64,000 nucleotides of DNA from NCBI GenBank assembly GCA_036785325.1, contig JAXIVH010000108.1, forward strand, positions 415,001-479,000. Reading direction: 5' to 3'. A program made the translations under genes and the position numbers. The notes beneath the pieces were generated by a model that saw nothing but the letters and a program-made list of their open reading frames with translations, did not search any database and was not told the DNA's origin. The first letter of the stretch is position 1, and each line of letters begins with the position of its first letter. Below, in pieces: positions 55,701-64,000 of the stretch. This DNA is from Urophycis tenuis. Lineage: Eukaryota > Chordata > Actinopteri > Gadiformes > Phycidae.

Positions 55701-55805
55701 GAAGTGGCTGGGGAGAGGGAAGTCTGGGCTTCCCTCCTCAGGCTGCTGCCCCCGCGACCCGACCCCGGATAAGCGGCAGAAATGGATGGATGGATGGATG
55801 GATGG
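52762..55805 (+). mobile_element. RTE-type LINE with 12-bp target duplication
   Basis: Flanked by AAATCTAAACTT on both sides (52750-52761 and 55806-55817), inside a satellite monomer that is restored when the insert is removed. The 3' end is a (TGGA)n tail, typical of RTE-related fish LINEs. The 5' end starts 'cttcccatgggttcacc', about 45 bp before the ORF, so the copy is nearly full length. Confidence 0.93.
52806..55772 (+). CDS. RTE LINE polyprotein (endonuclease-reverse transcriptase)
   Basis: 988 uninterrupted codons. The endonuclease covers about 20-260: GTWNVTSLAGKEPELV, LLGDFNAHVGNDSETW and the SxDHH-type ELSTDHHLVASWLRW. At the usual catalytic-Glu position the sequence reads VGLTSTHSLGSG, so the Glu is not evident by eye. 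RT covers about 480-760: GKAPGVDEIHPEFLKAL, NYRGITLLSLPGKVYSGVLE, QCGFRSGRGTVDQL, MCFVDLEKAFDRVPRGALW, GLRQGCPLSPILFT and catalytic LLFADDLVLLA. The C-terminal part has YVPTLTYGHELWV and RRPRGRPRTRWRDYVSRLAW. RTE ORFs are usually about 1000 residues. The intact frame and clean target duplication indicate a recent insertion. The protein would nick DNA and reverse transcribe its RNA at the target. Confidence 0.93.
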   Translation: MRCELGGSRRRGPGRSDPQLQKLALGTWNVTSLAGKEPELVCEAERYRLDIVGLTSTHSLGSGTSVLERGWTLFHSGVSPGERRRAGVGMLISPRLGACTLGFTPVDERVASLRLQVGGRVLTVVCAYAPNGSSEYPPFLESLGGVLESAPSGDSLVLLGDFNAHVGNDSETWRGVIGRNGPPDLNPNGVLLLDFCARHGLSITNTMFKHKGVHMCTWHQDTLGRSSMIDFVVVSSDLRPHVLDTRVKRGAELSTDHHLVASWLRWRGKMPVRPGRPKRSVRVCWERLAESPVRTSFNSHLRESFNHVPGEAGDIESEWTLFRASIVEAADRSCGRKVVGACRGGNPRTRWWTPAVRDAVKLKKESYRAFLAHGTPEAADGYRRARRGAASAVAEAKTRVWEEFGEAMEKDFRTASRRFWTTIRRLRRGKQCSVNTVYGRDGALLTSTRDVVNRWGEYFEDLLNPTNTPSTEEAGSGDSGGDSPISGAEIAEVVKKLLGGKAPGVDEIHPEFLKALDAVGLSWLTRLCSIAWTSGAVPLDWQTGVVVPLFKKGDRRVCSNYRGITLLSLPGKVYSGVLERRVRRIVEPRIQEEQCGFRSGRGTVDQLYTLGAVLEGAWEFAQPVYMCFVDLEKAFDRVPRGALWGVLREYGVPGPLLRAIGSLYSRCQSLVRIAGSKSSLFPVGVGLRQGCPLSPILFTTFMDRISRRSQGVEGLRFGGLRIASLLFADDLVLLASSGRDLQFSLERFAAKCEAAGMRISTSKSEAMVLGRKRVECTLRVGEENLPQVEEFKYLGVLFTSEGRMEREIDRRIGAASAVMRALHRSVMVKKELSRKAKLSIYRSIYVPTLTYGHELWVVTERTRSRIQAAEMSFLRRVSGLSLRDRVRSSVIREGLRVEPLLLRIERSQLRWLGHLVRMPPGRLPGEVFRARPSGRRPRGRPRTRWRDYVSRLAWERLGIPPEELDEVAGEREVWASLLRLLPPRPDPG

Positions 55806-56100
55806 AAATCTAAACTTTCCAACGGCGTATGGCAAGACTATATTGACTCATGGGTCGTTGAAATACTAAGCTAATTAATTTGTGTTCTGTAAGGAAAGAT
55901 TGATGTTAATTGAAACGTTGAAGGTATGTTTTTAGCTGCTGGGTAGACTTCAGTCAACCTGACGCAGTTTAGTCTGTGATCAACCAGACTGCTCGCGGAT
56001 GGGCTCATTTTAAGCGGGGAAATCTACGCTTTCCAACGGCGTATGGCAAGACTATATTCACTAAAGGGTCGTTGAAATACTAAGCTGATTCATGTGTGTT
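55806..56100. repeat. Intronic satellite block 3, right part
   Basis: Continues the monomer cut by the RTE element and ends with the edge sequence 'aatactaagctgattcatg' before the unit 5 exon. Confidence 0.93.
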
Positions 56101-56220
56101 CTGTTGGCTGTGGAAAGAAAATAGCACACAAGTCATACCAAGTTACCTTTATTGTCAGTGATAAACATTAATAAATAAACAGTATGGACATTGTATAAAC
56201 AGTTGTATAAAAAGTGTAAA

Positions 56221-56248
56221 CAGTATGAACAGAGGCCTGTTCATACTG
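56221..56248. other. 12-bp inverted repeat at a deletion junction
   Basis: 'cagtatgaacag', loop 'aggc', 'ctgttcatactg': perfect 12-bp arms. It exists only in this unit and replaces about 180 bp found in the others. It looks like a replication fold-back product. Confidence 0.85.
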
Positions 56249-56651
56249 AGGCCATACTGAGGCCTCCTGCTGCGTCAGCCTGTGGCCCGCCCGCCCCCTG
56301 TGTCGGCAGCATCCATACCGCTGGTCCTCCCCGCACAGCCACAGGCCCCCTCCGTCCTGCTTCGTGGGCCATCCTGCAGCTGTCTCTGCAGTCATCGTGT
56401 GTCAAAACCATTCAAACTTGTATATGGTAACATTTCAAAATGACACCAGTATAAATGAGGACCTTGCAATAGGTTGTGTGTTACAGGACCCCCCTGGCAT
56501 ACAGCTGTATGTCTCTGTGAAGTTGGTTGTGAAGAACGGCATCCGGCTGAACAAGTACAAGTGCCGGCGAGGCAGCAACTCTCTCGAGGGGTTGCACGCC
56601 CACCTGGTTAACGCCGTCCCTTCACAGCGATGTGGGATCATGCCGTTCCAA
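56249..56651 (+). pseudogene. Array unit 5: 5'-deleted Pro-rich exon plus DPPG exon
   Basis: The acceptor and the first ~100 bp of the Pro-rich exon are missing. Sequence jumps from 'gtatgaacag' through a fold-back (56221-56248) to 'gaggcctcctgctgcgtcag'. Fusion at 56380 and donor after 56651 are kept. KLVVKN replaces KVVVKN, a change shared with units 6 and 7, which groups units 5-7. Confidence 0.75.
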
Positions 56652-56661
56652 GTAAGTGATT

Positions 56662-56696
<35 letters not shown>

Positions 56697-56934
56697 GCGC
56701 GCATATATACACACACACACACACGCATATATACACACACATATATATATATATACTTAAACATAGCTGACCCTTTTTTTCCCCCTTCTCGGGGATTATG
56801 CTCCCAGTTTTGATCTCGGACGTCTGGTCACTTATAGCATATAATAATATTCTATTACTGTTAAGCCAACTATGAATAATAAAACAGGCCAAAACATGTG
56901 TCCTTTATCATAGCTACACGTATTACAAAAAAAA

Positions 56935-57310
56935 CGCGTGAATTGAAAAGTTGAAGGTATGTTTTTAGCTGCTGGGTAGACTTCAGTCAACCTGACGCAG
57001 TTTTGTCTGTGAGCAACCAAATTGCTCGGGGATGGGCTCATTTTAAGCGGGGAAATCTAAGGTTCCCAACGGCGTATGGCAAGACTATATTGAGTCATGG
57101 GTCGTTGAAATACTAAGCTAATTAATTTCTGTTCTTTATTGAAAGATTTATCTTAATTGAAACGTTGAAGGTATGTTTTTAGCTGCTGGGTAGACTTCAG
57201 TCAACCTGACGCAGTTTTGTCTGTGAGCAACCAGACTGCTCGCGGATGGGCTCATTTTAAGCGGGGAAATCTAAGCTTTCCCACGGGTCGTCGAAATAAT
57301 AAGCTGATTC
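56935..57310. repeat. Intronic satellite block 4 (about 2 monomers)
   Basis: Two monomers. The second has lost about 40 bp between 'taagctttcc' and 'cacgggtcgtcg', joining a standard monomer to the edge type. Confidence 0.93.
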
Positions 57311-57509
57311 ATGTGTGTTCTGTTGGCTGTGGAAAGAAAATAGCACACAAGTCCTACCAAGTCAACTTTATTGTCAGTGATAAACATTAATAAATAAACA
57401 GTATGGACATTGTATAAACAGTTGTATAAAAAGTGTAAACAGTATGAACAGTGTTCTTATAAAAGATGTCAATATCAATACTGATCACGTGTGTATTTTA
57501 TATTTCCAG

Positions 57510-57788
57510 ATTATTTGTTGATGAGCCAGAGCCTGTGACTCCCACCAACCGGCCCGTTCAGCCCACTGCGTTGTCGTCCTCCACCCGGCCGAAGCCTCCT
57601 GCGCCCACCCGCCTCCAGCCGAGGCCTCCTGCTGCGTCAGCCTGTGGCCCGCCCGCCCCCTGTGTCGGCAGCATCCATACCGCTGGTCCTCCCCGCACAG
57701 CCACAGGCCCCCTCCGTCCTGCTTCGTGGGCCATCCTGCAGCTGTCTCTGCAGTCATCGTGTGTCAAAACCATTCAAACTTGTATATA
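57510..57788 (+). pseudogene. Array unit 6, left part (cut by Rex1-like LINE)
   Basis: Pro-rich exon, fusion at 57742 and the sequence up to 'aaacttgtatat'. The unit then resumes at 60615 with 'atatggtaacatttc'. The split is the LINE insertion; TATAT is on both sides. Confidence 0.75.
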
Positions 57789-60614
57789 TGTATATAGTCC
57801 GTTCATATATAGTCCATATATAGTCCGTTCTCCCCAAATTTAAACAGCATGTCTCCTGCCCCACCAGGGGAGACAAAACTTTAGACCATGTTTACACTAA
57901 CATGGCCGAGGCATACAAATCCATCCCCCTCCCCCACTTAGGACAATCAGACCATGTCTCTTTGTTCCTACTCCCCAAGTACTCCCAGCTTATCAGACGT
58001 GTGAAGCCCACAGTGAGGACAGTCAAGATCTGGCCAGAAGGGGCAGAGGCTAAACTGCAGGAATGTTTTTCAAAACATGATTGGAGTAAGCACTCCTCGG
58101 AGGCAACCCTTGACTCCCACACGGACATCACCCTTTACACCTCCTCTGTCCTGGACTACATGAGATCCAGCACAGACAGTGTCACTACACTAAAAAGAAT
58201 TATTACTTTCCCTAACCAGAAGCCATGGATGAACGGGGAGGTCCGAGCCCTGCTGAAAGCACGCGACATCGCCTTCAGATCTGGGGACCGGCAGGCCTAC
58301 AGCACATCCAGGGCCAACCTGAAGAGGGGCATCACCGAGGCCAAACGCAACCACAAGCTGAGGATCGAGGAGCACTTCACGAATGGCTCCGACCCCAGAC
58401 GCATGTGGCAGGGCATCCAGGCCATCACAGACTACAAACCCGCTCACACCACCCCCCAATCCTGTGACGCCTCCCTACCTGAAGAACTCAACCTCTTCTA
58501 TGGGCGCTTTGATACAGTCAACAAGGAGGTGGCCATCAAGGAGGTGCTCCCTGCAGGCCACCAACCCCTCACACACCTCCACGGAAGGCAGCTGGTCCTG
58601 ATGGCGTCCCCGGACGTGTCTACAGGGCCTGCGCAGAGCAGCTGACTGAGGTCTGGACTGACATCTTCAACCTGTCACTAGCCCAAGCAACTGTCCCTGA
58701 ATGCCTCAAATCCACCACCATCGTGCCAGTGCCCAAACACTCCACTGCAGTTGACCTCAATGACTTCCGCCCAGTCGCGCTTACCCCCATCATCGCGAAG
58801 TGCTTCGAGAGGCTGGTCCTGGGTCACATCAAATCCTGTCTACCACCCACACTGGACCCCTTCCAATTTGCCTACCGCCAGAATAGGAGTACAGAGGATG
58901 CCATTTCCACGGCACTGCACTCCGCCCTCTCCCACCTGGACAAAAGCCATACATATGTTAGAATGCTGTTCATTGACTTCAGTTCAGCATTCAACACCAT
59001 CAACCCCTCCAAACTGATCACCAAACTCCGGGATCTGAACATTGCCCCCTCCCTCCGTAACTGGATACTGGACTTCCTGACCAACAGACCGCAGTCAGTT
59101 AGGATCAACGGTCACACTTCCTCCACCCTCACCCTGAACACTGGCGTTCCGCAGGGCTGTGTGCTGAGCCCTCTCCTGTACTCTCTCTTCACCCACGACT
59201 GCACACCGACACATGGTTCAAACACCATTGTGAAGTTTGCAGACGACACAACGGTGATAGGCCTCATCAGCAACAACGATGAGTCAGCGTACAGGGAGGA
59301 GGTTCAGTGCCTAGCTGTGTGGTGCGCCGACAACAACCTGTCCCTCAACGCCACGAAGACCAAGGAGATCATCGTGGACTACAGGAAAACAAAAGGCGGC
59401 ACGCACACCCCCCTCCACATTAACGGGACGGAGGTTGAGCGGGTATCCAACTTTAAGTTTCTGGGAGTCCACATCTCCGACAGTCTATCCTGGTCCCTCA
59501 ACACCACTGCCCTAATCAAGAAGGCTCACCAGCGCCTCTTCTTCTTGAGGAGACTAAAAAAGGCCCACCTGTCTCCTCAGATCCTGGTGAACTTCTACCG
59601 CAGCACCATCGAGAGCGTACTAACCAACTGTGTCACAGTGTGGTATGGTAACTGCTCCGCCTCGGACCGGAAAGCACTGCAGAGGGTGGTGAAAATCGCC
59701 CAACGCATCACCGGTTCCCCACTCCCCTCCATCGAGGCTGTCCAGAGGAAGCGGTGCCTGCATAAGGCGCGCAGCATCGCAAAGGACAGCTCTCACCCCA
59801 ACCACAGACTGTTCACCCTCCTCCCCTCTGGAAAGCGCTACAGGTCTCTGGGCACCCGGACCACCAGGTTCAGGGGAAGCTTTTTCCCCCAAGCTGTCAG
59901 CCTCCTGAACTCCACACCCACATGAACATTGCCCCCCCCCCCCAAGGACATACACCCCACCCCACCCATGACCTGGATCCATTTGACCCCGCCCCCCAAA
60001 GACACTCACCACTGCCCACCCAATACCTGGTCCCCCCCCCCCCCCCAGCCCCCCAAGGACATGCACCCCCGCCACTTCCAGCACCCCCACACCTCACCCC
60101 CCCTGGACATACTACACATATTATAATTTATAGTAATGTTATTTATTTATTTATTCCTAACTGCATTGCAACCCCCACTCCCATACCCATACAACCCATA
60201 CTCATCTGTTGTACCCATTCTGTTATTCTGTTATACTGCACTAGAGCACTACTGTACCACCTGCACACTTACTTCCATTATTTGCACTACTTTTTTGCAC
60301 ATTGTATACTGCTTACACTTTACACTTTTCACTTGCATGTTATGCCACTGTGAGTAACCGTTTAATACCTCAATGATCACTACCTCCATCTGCACTGTTT
60401 GTCACTTTGTTAACTATCTATAATTACCGTCATTTTAATAACCACTGTCACTTTTCAACTTTTCCATTTTGCACCTTATTCTGCATTTCTGCATTTCAAC
60501 CTGCACCTTAATCGCTCATTTGCACTTCTGGTTAGAACGCCAACTGTATTTCGTTGTCCCTGTACTTGTACTCTGCACAATGACAATAAAGTTGAATCTA
60601 ATCTAATCTAATCT
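57786..60614 (+). pseudogene. Rex1-like LINE, 5' truncated
   Basis: The endonuclease C-terminus (MAEAYKSIPLPHLGQSDHVS) and linker are open to 58645. RT is open at 58723-59925: LNDFRPVALTPIIAKCFERL, FAYRQNRSTEDAI, MLFIDFSSAFNTINPSKL, GVPQGCVLSPLLYSLFTHDC, catalytic VKFADDTTVIG and CVTVWYGNCSASDRKALQR. A frameshift near 58560-58720 divides the two frames. The 3' UTR has C-rich simple repeats (59930-60110) and ends 'tgacaataaagttgaatc' plus (taatc)n at 60614. The motif style is that of the Rex1/Babar group. Most of the endonuclease is missing. Confidence 0.88.
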
Positions 60615-60847
60615 AAATATGGTAACATTTCAAAATGACACCAGTATAAATGAGGACCTTGCAATAGGTTGTGTGTTACAGGACCCCCCCTGGCATACAG
60701 CTGTATGTCTCTGTGAAGTTGGTTGTGAAGAACGGCATCCGGCTGAACAAGTACAAGTGCCGGCGAGGCAGCAACTCTCTCGAGGGGTTGCACGCCCACC
60801 TGGTTAACGCCGTCCCTTCACAGCGATGTGGGATCATGCCGTTCCAA
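60615..60847 (+). pseudogene. Array unit 6, right part, with frameshift
   Basis: Resumes 'atatggtaacatttcaaaat' after the LINE and carries the DPPG exon to donor after 60847. Seven Cs replace six in 'ggacccccctgg' (about 60682-60688), shifting the frame before YVSVKLVVKNG. Dead copy. Confidence 0.75.
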
Positions 60848-61124
60848 GTAAGTGATTAAAACACACACACACACACACACACGCGCGCGCGCATATATAC
60901 ACACACACACACACACGCATATATACACACACATATATATATATATACTTAAACATAGCTGACCCTTTTTTTCCCCCTTCTCGGGGATTATGCTCCCAGT
61001 TTTGATCTCGGACGTCTGGTCACTTATAGCATATAATAATATTCTATCACTGTTAAGCCAACTATGAATAATAAAACAGGCCAAAACATGTGTCCTTTAT
61101 CATAGCTACACGTATTACAAAAAA

Positions 61125-62400
61125 AACGCGTGAATTGAAAAGTTGAAGGTATGTTTTTAGCTGCTGGGTAGACTTCAGTCAACCTGACGCAGTTTTGTCT
61201 GTGAGCAACCAAATTGCTCGGGGATGGGCTCATTTTAAGCGGGGAAATCTAAGGTTCCCAACGGCGTATGGCAAGACTATATTGAGTCATGGGTCGTTGA
61301 AATACTAAGCTAATTAATTTCTGTTCTTTATTGAAAGATTTATCTTAATTGAAACGTTGAAGGTATGTTTTTAGCTGCTGGGTAGACTTCAGTCAACCTG
61401 ACGCAGTTTTGTCTGTGAGCAACCAGACTGCTCGCGGATGGGCTCATTTTAAGCGGGGAAATCTAAGCTTTCCAACGCCGTATGGCAAGACTATATTGAC
61501 TCATGGGTCGTTGAAATACTAAGCTAATTAATTTGTGATCTGTAAGGAAAGATTGATGTTAATTGAAACGTTGAAGGTATGTTTTTAGCTGCTGGGTAGA
61601 CTTCAGTCAACCTGACGCAGTTTTGTCTCAGAGCAACCAAATTGCTTGGGGATGGGCTCATTTTAAGCGGGGAAATCTAAGCTTTCCAACGGCGTATGGC
61701 AAGACTATATTGACTCATGAGTCGTTGAAATACTAAGATAATTAATCAGTGTTCTGTAAGGAAAGATTGATGTTGATTGAAACGTTGAAGGTATGTTTTT
61801 AGCTGCTGGGTAGACTTCACTCAACCTGACACAGTTTTGTTTGTGAGCAACCAAATTGCTCGGGGATGGGCTCATTATAAGCGGGGAAATCTAAGCTTTC
61901 CAACGGCATATGGCAAGACTATATTCACCAAAGGGTTGTTGAAATACTAAGCTAATTAGTTTGTGTTCTGTAAGGAAAGATTGATGTTAATTGAAACGTT
62001 GAAGGTATGTTTTTAGCTGCTGGGTAGACTTCAGTCAACCTGACGCAGTTTAGTCTGTGATCAACCAGACTGCTGGCGGATGGGCTCATTTTAAGCGGGG
62101 AAATCTAAGCTTTTCAACGGCGTATGGCAAGACTATATTGACTCATGGGTCGTTGAAATACTAAGCTAATTAATTTGTGTTCTGTAAGGAAAGATTAATG
62201 TTAATTGAAACGTTGAAGGTTTTTTTTTAGCTGCTGGGTAGACTTCAGTCAACCTGACGCAGTTTTGTCTGTGAGCAACAAAATTGCTCGCGGATGGGCT
62301 CATTTTAAGCGGGGAAATCTAAGCTTTCCAACGACGTATGGCATGACTATATTTGCCCACGGGTCGTCGAAATAATAAGCTGATTCATGTGTGTTCTGTT
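61125..62400. repeat. Intronic satellite block 5 (about 6 monomers)
   Basis: Six monomers, the first two nearly identical to block 4 ('taaggttcccaacggcg' variant). The block thus shares a recent ancestor with the unit 5-6 region. Ends in the edge type. Confidence 0.95.
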
Positions 62401-62585
62401 GGCTGTGGAAAGAAAATAGCACACAAGTCATACCAAGTTACCTTTATTGTCAGTGATAAACATTAATAAATAAACAGTATGGACATTGTATAAACAGTTG
62501 TATAAAAAGTGTAAACGGTATGAACAGTGTTCTTATAAAAGATATGAATATCAATACTGATCACGTGTGTATTTTATATTTCCAG

Positions 62586-63089
62586 GTTATTTGTTGATGA
62601 GCCAGAGCCTGTGACTCCCACCAACCGGCCCGTTCAGCCCACTGCGTTGTCGTCCTCCACCCGGCCGAAGCCTCCTGCGCCCACCCGCCTCCATCCGAGG
62701 CCTCCTGCTGCGTCAGCCTGTGGCCCGCCCGCCCCCTGTGTCGGCAGCACCCATACCGCTGGTCCTCCCCGCACAGCCACAGGCCCCCTCCGTCCTGCTT
62801 CGTGGGCCATCCTGCAGCTGTCTCTGCAGTCATCGTGTGTCAAAACCATTCAAACTTGTATATGGTAACATTTCAAAATGACACCAGTATAAATGAGGAC
62901 CTTGCAATAGGTTGTGTGTTACAGGACCCCCCTGGCATACAGCTGTATGTCTCTGTGAAGTTGGTTGTGAAGAACGGCATCCGGCTGAACAAGTACAAGT
63001 GCCGGCGAGGCAGCAACTCTCTCGAGGGGTTGCACGCCCACCTGGTTAACGCCGTCCCTTCACAGCGATGTGGGATCATGCCGTTCCAA
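62586..63089 (+). pseudogene. Array unit 7: Pro-rich exon fused to an intact DPPG exon
   Basis: Complete unit with fusion at 62818 and donor after 63089. The acceptor reads 'tttccag^gttattt', against 'attattt' in other units. The exon parts are open through KLVVKNGIRLNKYKC and MPFQ. Confidence 0.72.
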
Positions 63090-63099
63090 GTAAGTGATT

Positions 63100-63152
<53 letters not shown>

Positions 63153-63384
63153 GCGTGCATATATACACACACACACACGCATATATACACACACATATAT
63201 ATATATATACTTAAACATAGCTGACCCTTTTTTTCCCCCTTCTCGGGGATTATGCTCCCAGTTTTGATCTCGGACGTCTGGTCACTTATAGCATATAATT
63301 ATATTCTATTACTGTTAAGCCAACTATGAATAATAAAACAGGCCAAAACATGTGTCCTTTATCATAGCTACACGTATTACAAAA

Positions 63385-64000
63385 AAAACGCGTGAATTGA
63401 AAAGTTGAAGGTATGTTTTTAGCTGCTGTGTAGACTTCAGTCAACCTGACGCAGTTTTGTTTGTGAGCAACCAAATTGCTCGGGGATGGGCTCATTTTAA
63501 GCGGGGAAATCTAAGGTTCCCAACGGCGTATGGCAAGACTATATTGAGTCATGGGTCGTTGACATACTAAGCTAATTAATTTCTGTTCTTTATTGAAAGA
63601 TTGATCTTAATTGAAACGTTGAAGGTATGTTTTTAGCTGCTGGGTAGACTTCAGTCAACCTGACGCAGTTTAGTCTGTGAGCAACCAAATTGCTCGGGGA
63701 TGGGCTCATTATAAGCGGGGAAATCTAAGCTTTCCAACGGCGTATGGCAAGACTATATTCACTAAAGGGTCGTTGAAATACTAAGCTAATTAATTTGTGT
63801 TCTGTAAGGAAAGATTGATGTTAATTGAAACGTTTAAGGTATGTTTTTAGCTGCTGGGTAGACTTCAGTCAACCTGACGCAGTTTAGTCTGTGATCAAGC
63901 AGACTGCTGGCGGATGGGCTCATTTTAAGCGGGGAAATCTAACCTTTTCAATGGCGTATGGCAAGACTATATTCAACAAAGGGCCGTTGAAATACTAAGC
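63385..64000. repeat. Intronic satellite block 6, runs off the window
   Basis: About three monomers up to the last base, so the macrosatellite continues beyond the window. The first has the 'taaggttcccaacggcg' variant also seen at 56940 and 61140. Confidence 0.95.

Overview
This is a window of vertebrate, almost certainly teleost fish, nuclear DNA. The evidence is spliced genes with GT-AG introns, fish-type LINEs, SINEs with tRNA-like heads, hAT, BEL/Pao, Gypsy and Penelope elements, and abundant CA, TC and AT microsatellites. There is no operon, phage or CRISPR content. Most long open frames are tandem repeats that lack stop codons, not genes.

Layout. 1-8.4 kb is repeat-rich: an L2-type LINE pseudogene inserted in a small tandem repeat, a SINE split by a Rex1-like LINE end, and minisatellites with 33-bp and 27-bp units. 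8.4-11.6 kb holds nothing I recognise. 11.77-23.71 kb (+) is trnau1ap (SECp43, the tRNA-Sec-associated RRM protein): nine exons that join in frame to 336 codons. Its introns are inflated by a 4.4-kb minisatellite (intron 2), a DNA transposon (intron 4), a 28-bp array plus a 1.4-kb TTAGGG-like array (intron 6), and a triplicated exon boundary (intron 8). Tail-to-tail with it, 25.26-26.30 kb (-) is fitm1l, a FIT-family ER membrane protein in two exons, with a 47-bp array upstream. 27.5-29.8 kb has LINE ends and a candidate minus-strand promoter with a noncoding exon.

30.4-31.95 kb (-) contains a spliced four-exon gene fragment of an uncharacterised fish family, with a LINE fragment and a small hAT MITE in its introns. 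32.3-34.2 kb is TTAGGG-like repeat next to a Penelope-like element with a GIY-YIG domain. From 35 kb on the window is a complex array. Two 1.1-kb inverted arms (35.0-36.1 and 43.0-44.1 kb) carry the same gene end. Between them are a BEL/Pao retrotransposon and the first unit of a tandem array. To the right lie a Gypsy remnant split by an intact-looking hAT transposon (8-bp target duplication, 586-codon spliced transposase) and a promoter-like block with a splice donor. The array then resumes to the window end. Its units combine fragments of a DPPG/SLEGLHAHL gene family with a CA/TATA microsatellite and a roughly 210-bp intronic satellite. An RTE LINE with a 988-codon ORF and a Rex1-like LINE have inserted into it.

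The two confidently functional host genes are trnau1ap and fitm1l. The most unusual structure is the 40-64 kb macrosatellite built from pieces of a gene, whose monomers repeat what looks like a first-exon splice donor. All family names come from motif recognition by eye; no search was run.
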